Notes: generated by a model from the sequence alone, not told the origin. DNA of 35,017 bases from Streptomyces sporangiiformans (GCF_005768555.2 NZ_VCHX02000336.1:1-35017); one strand, 5' to 3'; counted from the first letter of the stretch, positions 15,295-24,324 are shown. A program made the numbers and translations.

Positions 15295-16776
15295 ATGCGA
15301 CACCCCCCGCGTTCATCTCTTTTACTGGCCGGTGCGGCCGTGGCCCTCATGGGCACCGCGATCGCCCCGGCCGTCACGGCTTCCGCGGCAGCACCCGCGT
15401 GCACGGTGGAGTACTCCGTCACCAGCCAGTGGGACACCGGCTTCCAGGGCGCCGTGAAGATCACCAACAACACCGCCGCGCTCAGCGGGTGGAGTCTCAC
15501 CTTCGACCTGGCCGGCGGACAGAAGCTCAGCCAGGGCTGGAACGCCAAGTGGTCCCAGTCCCAGACCACCGTGACCGCGGCCAACGCGAGCTACAACGGC
15601 TCGCTGGCCTCCGGCGCGAGCGTCAGCGCCGGGTTCCTCGCTTCGTGGTCGGGGAGCAACGCCGCGCCCACGTCGTTCAAGCTCAACGGGACCCTGTGCA
15701 ACGTGGACGCGGAACCGTCGCCCGACCCGCCGGACCCACCCGATCCGCCGGAACCCACGGACGGCCCGCCGGTGCTGGAGGTCTCCGGCAACAAGCTGGT
15801 CGACGAGAGCGGCGCCACCCGGCGACTTCTCGGAGTCAACCGCTCCGGCGGCGAGTTCGCGTGCGTCCAGGGCAACGGCATCTGGGACGGCCCGGTCGAC
15901 GACGCCTCGGTGAAGGCGATCGCCGACTGGAAAGTCAACACCGTCCGCATTCCGCTGAACGAGGAGTGCTGGCTGGGCCTGTCCAACATCAAACCCGAGT
16001 ACGCCGGCGCCAACTACATCAACGCGGTCAAGGACCTGGTGGCGAGGGTCAAGGCGCACGGCATGACGCCGATGCTCGAACTGCACTGGTCCTACGGCCA
16101 GTACACGGGCAACTCCGCCGGCTGCGCCGACGTGCACGCCGGCTGCCAGAAGCCGATGCCCAACATGCGCTACACGCCGTCCTTCTGGGCCTCGGTCGCC
16201 AGCACCTTCAAGGACGAACCGACCGTCGTCTTCGACCTGTTCAACGAGCCCTACCCGGACCGCGCGACATCCACCGCCACCCAGGCGTGGACCTGCTGGC
16301 GCGACGGCGGCACCTGCCCCGGCATCGGATACGAGGTCGCCGGAATGCAGGACCTGATCGACGCGATCCGCGCCACCGGCGCCAGGAACGTGATCCTGGC
16401 CGGCGGGCTCGCGTACTCGAACGACCTGAGCCAGTGGCTGACGTACAAGCCCAACGACCCGTCGGGCAATCTCGGCGCCGCCTGGCACGTCTACAACTTC
16501 AACACCTGCGCCAACGAAAGCTGCTGGGGCTCCACGCTCGCCCCGGTCGCCGCCCAAGTCCCGCTCGTGGCGGGCGAGATCGGCGAGAACACCTGCGCGC
16601 ACTCCTTCATCGACCGCGTCATGGCGTGGTTCGACGAGCGCGACCTGTCCTACCTGGGCTGGACCTGGAACACCTGGAACTGCAACTCCGGGCCGGCCCT
16701 GATCTCCCACTACGACGGCACACCCACGTCGTTCGGCATCGGGCTGCGCGATCATCTGCGCTCCCTCGACGGATAG
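15295..16776 (+). CDS. Secreted GH5 cellulase with N-terminal CBM2
   Basis: 493-aa secreted endoglucanase-type enzyme. Signal peptide with a hydrophobic core and cleavage near TASAAA (about residue 33). CBM2 at about 34-137 (CTVEYSVTSQWDTGFQGAV, GWNAKWSQS, closing Cys). A Pro/Asp linker (about 141-158) is followed by a GH5 TIM barrel at about 160-493. The acid/base E318 is in VVFDLFNEPYPD and the nucleophile E428 is in LVAGEIGENT. WHVYNFNTC matches the conserved His/Tyr strand. ATG follows AAGGAG at 6 nt. The GH6 gene starts 13 bp after the stop, so the two form an operon behind the imperfect CebR box. Strict endo activity is family-level inference. Confidence 0.92.
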   Translation: MRHPPRSSLLLAGAAVALMGTAIAPAVTASAAAPACTVEYSVTSQWDTGFQGAVKITNNTAALSGWSLTFDLAGGQKLSQGWNAKWSQSQTTVTAANASYNGSLASGASVSAGFLASWSGSNAAPTSFKLNGTLCNVDAEPSPDPPDPPDPPEPTDGPPVLEVSGNKLVDESGATRRLLGVNRSGGEFACVQGNGIWDGPVDDASVKAIADWKVNTVRIPLNEECWLGLSNIKPEYAGANYINAVKDLVARVKAHGMTPMLELHWSYGQYTGNSAGCADVHAGCQKPMPNMRYTPSFWASVASTFKDEPTVVFDLFNEPYPDRATSTATQAWTCWRDGGTCPGIGYEVAGMQDLIDAIRATGARNVILAGGLAYSNDLSQWLTYKPNDPSGNLGAAWHVYNFNTCANESCWGSTLAPVAAQVPLVAGEIGENTCAHSFIDRVMAWFDERDLSYLGWTWNTWNCNSGPALISHYDGTPTSFGIGLRDHLRSLDG

Positions 16777-16789
16777 GAACCCGCACACC

Positions 16790-18499
16790 ATGAGTCGTAC
16801 CAGAACAGCGTTGCTGGCAGCCCTGGCGCTGCTCGCCTCGGGGACGGGCACCGCCGTCGCGGCGATCCCCGCGGACACCGGCGCGGCCGCCGTCCCCTGC
16901 ACCGTCGACTACAAGGTGCAGAACCAGTGGGACAGCGGCTTCACCGCCGCGGTCACGGTCACCAACCACACCGCGGCCAAGTCGTCCTGGGCCGTGAAGT
17001 GGTCGTACGCCGGAAACCAGAAGATCACCAACGGCTGGAACGCCAACATCAGTCAGAGCGGGACCGCGGTCACCGCCGCCAACGAGAGCTACAACGGGAC
17101 GCTGTCGACCGGCGGTTCGATCAGCTTCGGCTTCAACGCCTCCTACAGCGGCACGAACGCCCTGCCCACGACCTTCACGCTCGACGGCGTGACCTGCAAC
17201 GTCGACGGCGGCGGCCCCACAGATCCGCCCGACCCGACGGGACCCGGTGACCGGGTGGACAACCCGTACACCGGCGCCAAGGTCTACGTGAACCCGGAGT
17301 GGTCCGCGAAGGCCAGGGCCGAGACCGGCGGCAGCCGGATCGCGGGCCAGCCCACGGGCGTCTGGCTGGACCGGATCGCCGCCATCAACGGTGCGGGCGG
17401 CAAGCTGGGTCTGCGCGCCCACCTCGACGAGGCTCTGAAGCAGAAGGGTTCGGACCAACTGGTCGTCCAGCTCGTCATCTACAACCTGCCCGGCCGTGAC
17501 TGCTCGGCGCTCGCCTCGAACGGCGAACTCGGCCCGACGGAGATCGACAAGTACAAGACCCAGTACATCGACCCGATCGCCGCGATCCTCGCAGACCCCA
17601 AGTACGCCGCGCTGCGGATCGTGACGACGGTCGAGATCGACTCGCTGCCGAACCTGGTCACCAACACCGGCAGCCGCCCGACGGCCACGCCCGAGTGCGA
17701 CGTGATGAAGGCCAACGGCAACTACGTCAAGGGCGTCGGCTACGCGCTGAACAAGCTCGGTGACGTGCCCAACGTCTACAACTACGTGGACGCCGGCCAC
17801 CACGGCTGGATCGGCTGGGACGACAACTTCGGCCCGTCGGCGGACGTGTTCAAGCAGGCGGCGACGGCCGAGGGCGCGACGGTGAACGACGTGCACGGCT
17901 TCATCGCCAACACCGCCAACTACAGCGCGCTGAAGGAGAACAACTTCACGATCAACGACAACGTGGCGGGCAAGTCCGTGCGTGAGTCGAAGTGGGTCGA
18001 CTGGAACCGCTACGTCGACGAGCTGTCCTTCGCGCAGGCCTTCCGCCAGAAACTGGTCTCGGTCGGCTTCCCCTCGGGCATCGGCATGCTGATCGACACC
18101 TCCCGAAACGGCTGGGGCGGTACGGCACGGCCGTCCGGCCCCGGCGCGACGACCAGCGTCGACACCTACGTCGACGGCGGCCGCTACGACCGCCGCCTCA
18201 ACACCGGCAACTGGTGCAACCAGTCCGGCGCCGGCCTCGGCGAGCGCCCGCAGGCCGCACCGGCCGCCGGCATCGACGCCTACGTGTGGATGAAGCCCCC
18301 GGGCGAGTCCGACGGTTCGAGCAAGGCCATCGACAACGACGAGGGCAAGGGCTTCGACCGCATGTGCGACCCGACGTACACGGGCAACCCCCGCAACGGC
18401 AACAACATGTCGGGCGCGCTCCCGGACGCGCCGATCTCGGGCCACTGGTTCTCGGCCCAGTTCCAGGAGCTCATGAAGAACGCGTACCCGGCGCTCTGA
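16790..18499 (+). CDS. Secreted GH6 cellulase (cellobiohydrolase type) with N-terminal CBM2
   Basis: 569-aa secreted cellulase. Signal peptide with cleavage near TAVAAIPA (about residue 25). CBM2 at about 35-138 (CTVDYKVQNQWDSGFTAAV, GWNANISQS). A short Pro/Asp-rich linker leads to a GH6 domain at about 155-569. D237 in YNLPGRDCSALASNGEL and D284 in EIDSLPNLVTN fit the catalytic aspartates of the family. DAGHHGWIGW and WMKPPGESDG are also family hallmarks. The long catalytic domain (about 410 aa, with extra loops) resembles the non-reducing-end cellobiohydrolase Cel6B of Thermobifida more than short endo-GH6 enzymes. AGGA lies upstream of the ATG. It is co-transcribed with GH5 and complements the reducing-end GH48. 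Confidence 0.93.
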   Translation: MSRTRTALLAALALLASGTGTAVAAIPADTGAAAVPCTVDYKVQNQWDSGFTAAVTVTNHTAAKSSWAVKWSYAGNQKITNGWNANISQSGTAVTAANESYNGTLSTGGSISFGFNASYSGTNALPTTFTLDGVTCNVDGGGPTDPPDPTGPGDRVDNPYTGAKVYVNPEWSAKARAETGGSRIAGQPTGVWLDRIAAINGAGGKLGLRAHLDEALKQKGSDQLVVQLVIYNLPGRDCSALASNGELGPTEIDKYKTQYIDPIAAILADPKYAALRIVTTVEIDSLPNLVTNTGSRPTATPECDVMKANGNYVKGVGYALNKLGDVPNVYNYVDAGHHGWIGWDDNFGPSADVFKQAATAEGATVNDVHGFIANTANYSALKENNFTINDNVAGKSVRESKWVDWNRYVDELSFAQAFRQKLVSVGFPSGIGMLIDTSRNGWGGTARPSGPGATTSVDTYVDGGRYDRRLNTGNWCNQSGAGLGERPQAAPAAGIDAYVWMKPPGESDGSSKAIDNDEGKGFDRMCDPTYTGNPRNGNNMSGALPDAPISGHWFSAQFQELMKNAYPAL

Positions 18500-18549
18500 G
18501 CTCCGCTGAGAGGGCGGTTCGGAATCTGCGGGCCGTCGGTGGTTGATCG

Positions 18550-18589
18550 CGCAGTTCCCCGCGCCCCTTACCGGGCGCGGGGAACTGCG
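18550..18589. terminator. Bidirectional hairpin terminator
   Basis: Perfect 17-bp arms CGCAGTTCCCCGCGCCC and its complement with a 6-nt loop. It lies 50 bases after the GH6 stop and directly against the stop codon (18590) of the convergent minus-strand gene, so it probably ends both transcripts. From memory, this is one of the most repeated extragenic hairpins in Streptomyces. Confidence 0.85.
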
Positions 18590-19360
18590 TCAGTTGTTTC
18601 TGCCCAGCCCTCGGAGGATTGCGAACTCGACGGGGGAGTAGTCGCCGTCGGGCCGCTCGAGCTCGTACTGCACGGCCGGCAGTAGCGGTGGCTGCGCCAT
18701 GAAGCGCGGGCGGGTCCCGTGGTGCGGCTGCGCGGAGTGCACCAGGAACGGGTGACACAGGTACACGTCGCCGGGGCGGCCGGTGGCGTACGCGAGCGGG
18801 CGGTGTGCGGAGGCCTCGACCAGCTGCGGGGCGATCTCCAGTCCCGAGACACCCTTCTCGCCGTACGGCTCCAGGACCTTGGGGACGTCGAGATGTGAGC
18901 CCACCCGGATGCGTGTCGGGGCGTCCGCCTCGGTGACCTCGCTGAAGAGGAAGAGCATCAGCAGTGCCCGGTCCTTCGAGCGGACATTGGTGTACGGCCA
19001 GGTGGCGCCCTCGGGCTGATAGCTCCCCTCGATGTGCCAGCCCGCGTCCTCCGGTTCCTCCTCGTGCGGGAAGCGCAGCGGGAAAGTGCCCAGCGAGTAG
19101 CGCGACAGCCAGCGGTCCTCGCCCACCAGCAGATTGAACGCCTCATGCAGGACGGGAGTGTTGACCGCGGCGGCGAACGGCCCCTGCGCCATGTCGGACA
19201 CCCAGTGCACCGGCTTGTCCCAGGTCGACGGGTGGTCCGGGTCGTAGCCGGTCTCCCGCCACAGCAGCCGCGCGCAGTGCGTGGCGACGCGGGGCGGAAA
19301 GGCGCCCTCGATCTTCACGAAGCCGTCTTCGAGGAAGCGCTCCACCATCTCGTCGTCCAT
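18590..19360 (-). CDS. Phytanoyl-CoA dioxygenase (PhyH)-family protein
   Basis: 256-aa predicted Fe(II)/2-oxoglutarate-dependent oxygenase. The N-terminus VERFLEDGFVKIEGAFPP is typical of the family. The likely iron ligands are H109 and E111 in WHIEGSYQ and H208 in FLVHSAQPHHGTRPR, with an Arg (R217 or R219) for the 2-oxoglutarate carboxylate. The usual HxD is HxE here. ATG at 19360 follows GAGGA at 7 nt; an upstream extension to 19480 is open but looks non-coding. It is divergent from the methyltransferase at 19514. Substrate unknown; bacterial members hydroxylate diverse natural products and amino acids. Confidence 0.82.
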   Translation of the reverse strand: MDDEMVERFLEDGFVKIEGAFPPRVATHCARLLWRETGYDPDHPSTWDKPVHWVSDMAQGPFAAAVNTPVLHEAFNLLVGEDRWLSRYSLGTFPLRFPHEEEPEDAGWHIEGSYQPEGATWPYTNVRSKDRALLMLFLFSEVTEADAPTRIRVGSHLDVPKVLEPYGEKGVSGLEIAPQLVEASAHRPLAYATGRPGDVYLCHPFLVHSAQPHHGTRPRFMAQPPLLPAVQYELERPDGDYSPVEFAILRGLGRNN

Positions 19361-19513
19361 GCCGTCATCCTCGGTGTTCGGGCCGCGCGGACGCATCCGG
19401 TTTTTTCTGGCCCGGTTTTCCGGCCGAAACGCCTTGCTGTTTCCGCAACATGAGTGGCCGTTTCCGGGAGTCGGGAGCACGCTGGGCGCATCCCGAACGA
19501 GAGGTCAGGAATC

Positions 19514-20377
19514 GTGCCACACCATCACGATCACACTCAGATCGACTTCGCCGAGATGCTGCCCATGCTGGAGCAGGAGGCCGAGCTGTTCACCCCGCTC
19601 TACCGTCAGGCGGCGGCCTGGTTGCGGGAGCGGAAGCCCGAGCCGGAGCTGATCGCGGACGTGGGCAGCGGCCCCGGCGTCATCTCCTGCCTCCTCGCCG
19701 AGACGTTCCCGCAGGCGCGGGTCATCGCCGTGGACGGCGCGGAACCCCTCCTCGAACACGCCCGCGCCCGTGCCGCACGCTTCGGGATCGCCGACCGCTT
19801 CAGCACCCTGGAGGCCGAACTCGCCGACGGACTGGGCGACTTGGAGTACCCCGCCGACCTGTTGTGGGCCAGCAGGTCCCTGCACCACGTCGGCGACCAG
19901 CGAGCCGCCCTCACCGACTTCGCGAGCCGCCTCGCGCCCGGCGGCATCCTCGCCCTCCTGGAGGGCGGCCTGCCCGCGCGCCACCTCCCGCGCGACATCG
20001 GCATCGGCCGCCCCGGCCTGCAGGCGCGCATCGACGCCGTCCAGGAGGAGTGGTTCACCAGGATGCGGGCCGAGTTGCCCGGCGCGGCGGAGGAGACCGA
20101 GGACTGGCCGGCCCTGTTGACTGCCGCCGGCCTGCGCCACACCGCGACCCGCACCTTCCTCCTCGACCTCCCCGCCCCCCTCTCGGACGAGGCCCGCGCC
20201 TGGGTCGTCACCACACTCACCCACCGTCGGGAAGGCCTCGCCGATGGCCTGGACGCCGACGACCTGGCCACCCTCGACCGGCTCCTCGACCCGGACGACA
20301 AGGCGAGCGTCCACCACAGGCCGGACGTGTTCGTGCTGGCGGCACAGACGGTGCACGTCGGGGTGAAGGCGGCGTAG
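19514..20377 (+). CDS. Class I SAM-dependent methyltransferase
   Basis: 287-aa predicted methyltransferase. Motif I is LIADVGSGPGVISCLLAE (about residues 47-64), with acidic VIAVDGAEPLLEHARARA, then LLWASRSLHHVGDQ and LAPGGILALLEGG. The N-terminus begins VPHHHDHTQIDFAEMLPM, with a natural His cluster. The GTG at 19514 is preceded by GAGGTCAGGA; the frame is open to 19454 but that part looks non-coding. Its 5' gap is shared with the divergent PhyH-family gene, so shared regulation is possible. Substrate not deducible. Confidence 0.8.
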   Translation: MPHHHDHTQIDFAEMLPMLEQEAELFTPLYRQAAAWLRERKPEPELIADVGSGPGVISCLLAETFPQARVIAVDGAEPLLEHARARAARFGIADRFSTLEAELADGLGDLEYPADLLWASRSLHHVGDQRAALTDFASRLAPGGILALLEGGLPARHLPRDIGIGRPGLQARIDAVQEEWFTRMRAELPGAAEETEDWPALLTAAGLRHTATRTFLLDLPAPLSDEARAWVVTTLTHRREGLADGLDADDLATLDRLLDPDDKASVHHRPDVFVLAAQTVHVGVKAA

Positions 20378-20455
20378 CCGGCGCTCGGTCCTGGATGTGG
20401 TGTGGCTTCAGCAACCGCTCACTCACGTGCTGGGCCAAAGCTCCGTGCATGCCGA

Positions 20456-20486
20456 AGCCGCCGTCCGAGCGGATCGGGCGGCGGCT
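20456..20486. terminator. Inverted repeat between convergent genes
   Basis: Perfect 8-bp arms AGCCGCCG and CGGCGGCT with a 15-nt loop. It lies between the methyltransferase stop (20377) and the convergent aldo/keto reductase stop (20509). Moderate stem, plausible bidirectional terminator. Confidence 0.4.
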
Positions 20487-20508
20487 CCGTGTGTGTACGA
20501 CCCGTGGG

Positions 20509-21342
20509 TCAGGCCATGTTGAACGTCGCCGGGTCCGGGCCGAGGCGACGGTCCTCGTTGAGCGCGCTGATCGCGGCGATGTCCTCGGCGTCGAGGGAGA
20601 AGTCGAAGACCTCGATGTTCTCCTTGATCCGGGACGGCGTCACCGACTTGGGGATCACCACGTTCCCGAGCTGGAGGTGCCAGCGCAGGACGATCTGCGC
20701 GGGCGTACGGCCGTGCTTCTGGGCGATGGCCACGATCGCCGGGACCTCCAGGAGCCCCTGGCCCTGGCCGAGCGGCGACCAGGCCTCGGTGGCGATGCCC
20801 TGCTCCGCGTGGTACTCACGCGCGGCGAGCTGCTGCAGCTGCGGGTGCAGCTCGATCTGGTTGACGGCCGGGATGACGGACGTCGCGTCGATCAGCCGCT
20901 CCAGGTGCTCCGGAAGGAAGTTGGAGACACCGATGGACTTGGCGCGACCGTCGGCGAGAAGCTTCTCGAAGGCCTTGTACGTGTCCACGTACGTGTCCTT
21001 GGCGGGCAGCGGCCAGTGGATCAGGTACAGGTCCACATAGTCGAGGCCGAGCTTCTCCAGGGACGTGTCGAAGGCGCGCAGCGTCGAGTCGTACCCCTGC
21101 TCGCTGTTCCAGAGCTTGGTGGTGACGAAGAGGTCCTCGCGGGCGATGCCGGAGCCGTTGAGAGCCTTGCCCGTGCCCTCCTCGTTGCCGTAGATCGCGG
21201 CGGTGTCGACGCTGCGGTACCCGGCCTCCAGCGCGGTGGCGACCGCCTGCTCGGCCTCGTCGTCCGGCACCTGCCAGACACCGAAACCCAGCTGCGGCAT
21301 CTCGACGCCGTTGTTCAGGATGATCGGGGGGACCTTGCTCAC
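20509..21342 (-). CDS. Aldo/keto reductase (2,5-diketo-D-gluconate reductase-like)
   Basis: 277-aa NADPH-dependent oxidoreductase of the AKR superfamily. The family signature GYRSVDTAAIYGNEEGTGKA carries catalytic Asp and Tyr; FVTTKLWN carries the Lys and YLIHWPLP the His, completing the tetrad. SIGVSNFLPEHLERL and VIPKSVTPSRIKENIEVFDF (cofactor 2'-phosphate binding) are also present. Length and order fit the AKR5-like bacterial branch. The GTG start at 21342 has AAGGA 11-12 nt upstream. A TTGACC element and a perfect palindrome lie about 35-55 bp upstream of the start. Physiological substrate unknown. Confidence 0.9.
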   Translation of the reverse strand: MSKVPPIILNNGVEMPQLGFGVWQVPDDEAEQAVATALEAGYRSVDTAAIYGNEEGTGKALNGSGIAREDLFVTTKLWNSEQGYDSTLRAFDTSLEKLGLDYVDLYLIHWPLPAKDTYVDTYKAFEKLLADGRAKSIGVSNFLPEHLERLIDATSVIPAVNQIELHPQLQQLAAREYHAEQGIATEAWSPLGQGQGLLEVPAIVAIAQKHGRTPAQIVLRWHLQLGNVVIPKSVTPSRIKENIEVFDFSLDAEDIAAISALNEDRRLGPDPATFNMA

Positions 21343-21376
21343 TAGCTCTCGATCCTTCAGTCGTCGGTTGGGTTAT

Positions 21377-21397
21377 CCCATGGTCAACCATCATGGG
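21377..21397. promoter_or_regulatory. Nested palindrome in the aldo/keto reductase promoter
   Basis: The inner perfect palindrome is ATGGT-CA-ACCAT (21380-21391); flanking arms CCCATG and CATGGG extend it. On the minus strand it contains TTGACC, a plausible -35 for the reductase gene, so a bound protein would block the promoter. The binding factor is unknown. Confidence 0.4.
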
Positions 21398-21472
21398 ACC
21401 GTCGTGTATTCCTGCCCCCTCTTCGCCGACCGATTCGGGGACTGGCCGGATTCTGACGGCAGTCTCGACCCT

Positions 21473-21488
21473 ATCGGTCCAGACCATT
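21473..21488. promoter_or_regulatory. DasR-responsive-element-like site
   Basis: ATCGGTCCAGACCATT matches the dre pattern ACTGGTCTAGACCAGT at 12 of 16 positions, keeping the GGTC and GACC half-sites. It lies about 100 bp before the GTG of the secreted lyase-like gene and 130 bp before the aldo/keto reductase. DasR is the GntR-family repressor of N-acetylglucosamine/chitin genes and responds to glucosamine-6-phosphate. Similar boxes occur in Streptomyces chitinase promoters. Assignment is inference. Confidence 0.45.
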
Positions 21489-21589
21489 GACCGCGTCCCG
21501 TCATGTCGCCACTCTGTCCCAGGTGACTGAACTTGGTGCACGTACATGAACCTCCGTGGACTTCCGTCGAAGGATGAGGTGAGAGGCCT

Positions 21590-22393
21590 GTGAGCACCAC
21601 ACGAAGGAACCTGCTCGGAGCGGCGCTCGGCGGTGCGACCGCCGCTGCCGTCGCTCTGCCGGCCGCCGGTGCGCACGCCATGAGCGCACGCGCCGCCTCC
21701 TGGCAGCTGAAGTGGTCCCCGTCGGCGCGCGACGACGGACTCCGCGCGTTCGAGACCCTGGAGGACGACCGCGCCGACTCGCACCCCGCCGCCTCCCCGC
21801 ACATCTACGCCACCGGCGACAACTGGCGCTTCAACATGCACACGGTCGACCGGGACACCTCGACCGACCGCCAGCGCCACGAGGTCACCGGCCTGCGCAA
21901 CGGCAGCGGCAGCAACTACCTCAGGTGGACCGAGGGGCAGACCTGGCGGGTCACGTACTCGATGTACATCCCCAAGTCCCTGAAGGCGACCACCACCTTC
22001 ACCCACATCATGCAGATGAAGCAGCCGGGCTCCGGCAGCTCGCCCATCGTCGTGCAGTCGCTGCGCCGGGTGAACGGCGTCCAGACCATCGAGTTGAAGC
22101 TGTTCACCGACGACATCCTCGTCGGGCGTACGAACCTCGAGCCGCTGCACGACAAATGGACCGACGTCGACTTCCAGATCAAGGTCGGCAACGGCTCGGC
22201 CGGCTCGGTCCGCTGGATCCTCAAGAGCGGCTCCACGACGGTCATCGACAAGTCGAGGACGGGCGTCGACACCTTCCTCGCCGACCGCGTACGCCCCAAG
22301 TGGGGCATCTACCGCTCCCTGGGCGACACTTCCGGCTCCCTCCAGGACTGCCATCTGCTGCTGACGAACCTGCGGGGCTACCAACTCGTGTGA
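21590..22393 (+). CDS. Tat-exported polysaccharide-lyase-like (heparin lyase I fold) protein
   Basis: 267-aa secreted protein. The twin-arginine signal TTRRNLLGAALGGATAAAVA has cleavage near GAHAMSA (about residue 30). The mature part is beta-rich: LRAFETLEDDRADSHP, WRVTYSMYIPKSLKATTTFT, HIMQMKQPGSGSSPIVV, VDFQIKVGNGSAGSVRWIL, KWGIYRSLG. This layout fits the PF14099-type polysaccharide lyase jelly roll, in which HIxQxK and KxGIYR segments line the cleft. GTG at 21590 follows GAGGT at 9 nt. A DasR-like site is upstream. It ends 15 bp before the convergent acyl-CoA synthetase stop. The polymer substrate is not deducible; glucuronan or another uronic-acid glycan is possible. Confidence 0.72.
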   Translation: MSTTRRNLLGAALGGATAAAVALPAAGAHAMSARAASWQLKWSPSARDDGLRAFETLEDDRADSHPAASPHIYATGDNWRFNMHTVDRDTSTDRQRHEVTGLRNGSGSNYLRWTEGQTWRVTYSMYIPKSLKATTTFTHIMQMKQPGSGSSPIVVQSLRRVNGVQTIELKLFTDDILVGRTNLEPLHDKWTDVDFQIKVGNGSAGSVRWILKSGSTTVIDKSRTGVDTFLADRVRPKWGIYRSLGDTSGSLQDCHLLLTNLRGYQLV

Positions 22394-22408
22394 CGAGCCG
22401 GGGCATCA

Positions 22409-24235
22409 CTACGCCCGGTACAGCGCATCCACCTCGGACGAGTACGCCTTCTCGATCGCCTTCCGCTTCAGCTTCAGCGAGGGCGTCAACAGCCCGTGTT
22501 CCTCGGTGAACTGATGGGCCAGTATGCGGAACGTACGGATGGACTCCGCCTGCGACACCAGTGTGTTCGCGGCGACCACGGCACGGCGTACCTCGGTCTC
22601 CAGGTCCGGGTCGCGCACCAGCTCGGCCGGGGACAGTCGCGGCTTGCCGTGCATCTGGAGCCAGTGCTCGACCGCCTCCGCGTCCAGGGTGACGAGCGCC
22701 GCTATGTACGGCCGGTCGTTGCCGACGACGATGCACTGCGCGACCAGCGGATGGTCGCGCACCCGCTCCTCGAGTTGTCCGGGTGAGACGCTCTTGCCGC
22801 CGGACGTCACCAGGATCTCCTTCTTGCGCCCGGTGATGGTGAGAAAGCCGTCCTCGTCGATCGACCCCAGGTCGCCGGTGGCCAGCCAGCCGTCGTGCAG
22901 GGCCGCGTCGGTTGCCTTGGGGTCGTTCAGATAGCCCTGGAACAGATGGGGGCCGCGCAGCCAGATCTCGCCGTCGTCCGCGATGTGCACGGTGGTGCCG
23001 GGGATGGGCTGGCCGACGGTGCCGTACCGGGTGCGCTCGGGCGGGTTGGCGGTCGCGGCGGCCGTGGACTCGGTGAGGCCGTACCCCTCGTAGATCTGGA
23101 CGCCCGCGCCCGCGAAGAACAGCCCGAGCCGCCGGTCCATCGCCGAGCCGCCGGACATGGCGCGCTTCACGCGGCCGCCCATCGCTTCGCGGATCTTGGA
23201 GTAGACGAGCTTGTCGAAGAGCTGGTGCTGCACCCGCAGGGCCGCCGAGGGGCCGGGACCGATGCCCCAGGCCCTCGCCTCGACCGCGTCCGCGTACCGC
23301 ACGGCGACCTCGACGGCCTTCTCGAACGGGCCCGCCTTGCCCTCCTTCTCGGCCTTCCTGCGCGCCGCGTTGAAGACCTTCTCGAAGATGTAGGGCACGG
23401 CCAGGAAGAACGTCGGCCTGAACGCGGCCAGATCGGGCAGCAGGGCCGCCGCGCTGAGCTGCGGCTGGTGGCCGAACTTGACCTTGCCGCGGATGGCGGC
23501 GACCTGGACCATCCGCCCGAAGACATGCGCGAGGGGCAGGAACAGCAGGGTGGCCGCCTGGTCGCCCTTCTTCGAGTGGAACAGAGGCTGCCAGCGCTCG
23601 ATGACCGTGTCCGCCTCGAACATGAAGTTGCCGTGCGAGATGACACAGCCCTTGGGGCGGCCGGTGGTGCCGGACGTGTAGATGATCGTCGCGGTCGACT
23701 CGGGCGTGACCGCGCGCCGGTGCCGGTGCACCACCTCGTCCTCGAGGTGCGCCCCCGCCTCGTACAGCTCGTGCACCGCGCCCACGTCCAGCTGCCAGAG
23801 CCGGCGCAGCATCGGCAGGCGGTCGATGACCGTGGCGATCGTCATCGCGTGGTCCTCGTGCTCCACCATCGCGGCCGCCACCTCGGCGTCGTGCAGCATC
23901 CAGAAGACCTGCTCGGCGGAGGACGTCGGGTAGATCGGCACGATCTGGGCGCCGATCGACCACAGTGCGTAGTCGAAGAGCGTCCACTCGTAGCGGGTAC
24001 GGGACATGATCGCTACCCGGTCCCCGAACCGGATTCCCTGGGCGAGCAGCCCCTTGGCGAGGGCCAGCACCTCGTCACGGAACTCGGCGGAGGTCACATC
24101 GTGCCACTGGCCCCGTTCGTCCTTGCGGCCGAGCGCGACATGGAGTGGGTCCTCCAGGGCATGGTCATAGACAGCATCGGCCAGGCCGCCCACCGGCGGC
24201 GCCGACGCCAACGGAGGGTTGGTGAACTCGCGCAA
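22409..24235 (-). CDS. Long-chain acyl-CoA synthetase / AMP-dependent ligase
   Basis: 608-aa ATP-dependent acyl-CoA synthetase of the FadD15/FAA1-like branch, which activates long-chain fatty acids through an acyl-AMP. The AMP-binding P-loop YTSGTTGRPKG (about residue 187), the helix GYGLTES, the DGWLATGDLG motif and the hinge TGRKKEILVTSGGKSVSP are all present. The TTG start at 24235 is supported by AAGGAG at 6 nt. Upstream lie two palindromes, one of them CTTACTGGACAGTAAG, suggesting TetR-type control by a fatty-acid-responsive repressor. No other beta-oxidation gene is nearby. Confidence 0.92.
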   Translation of the reverse strand: MREFTNPPLASAPPVGGLADAVYDHALEDPLHVALGRKDERGQWHDVTSAEFRDEVLALAKGLLAQGIRFGDRVAIMSRTRYEWTLFDYALWSIGAQIVPIYPTSSAEQVFWMLHDAEVAAAMVEHEDHAMTIATVIDRLPMLRRLWQLDVGAVHELYEAGAHLEDEVVHRHRRAVTPESTATIIYTSGTTGRPKGCVISHGNFMFEADTVIERWQPLFHSKKGDQAATLLFLPLAHVFGRMVQVAAIRGKVKFGHQPQLSAAALLPDLAAFRPTFFLAVPYIFEKVFNAARRKAEKEGKAGPFEKAVEVAVRYADAVEARAWGIGPGPSAALRVQHQLFDKLVYSKIREAMGGRVKRAMSGGSAMDRRLGLFFAGAGVQIYEGYGLTESTAAATANPPERTRYGTVGQPIPGTTVHIADDGEIWLRGPHLFQGYLNDPKATDAALHDGWLATGDLGSIDEDGFLTITGRKKEILVTSGGKSVSPGQLEERVRDHPLVAQCIVVGNDRPYIAALVTLDAEAVEHWLQMHGKPRLSPAELVRDPDLETEVRRAVVAANTLVSQAESIRTFRILAHQFTEEHGLLTPSLKLKRKAIEKAYSSEVDALYRA

Positions 24236-24324
24236 TCCCCGCTCCTTGTGACGCTCCGCACAGCGCCGTGAAAGCTACCCCACCTCGGGACCGTACGGGA
24301 GAGGGCGAGGAACCGGGCATGTGT

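Noticed and set aside
19450..21345. Plus-strand 631-aa frame
   Set aside because: Covers the methyltransferase in another frame and the aldo/keto reductase antisense; the real genes have complete motifs.
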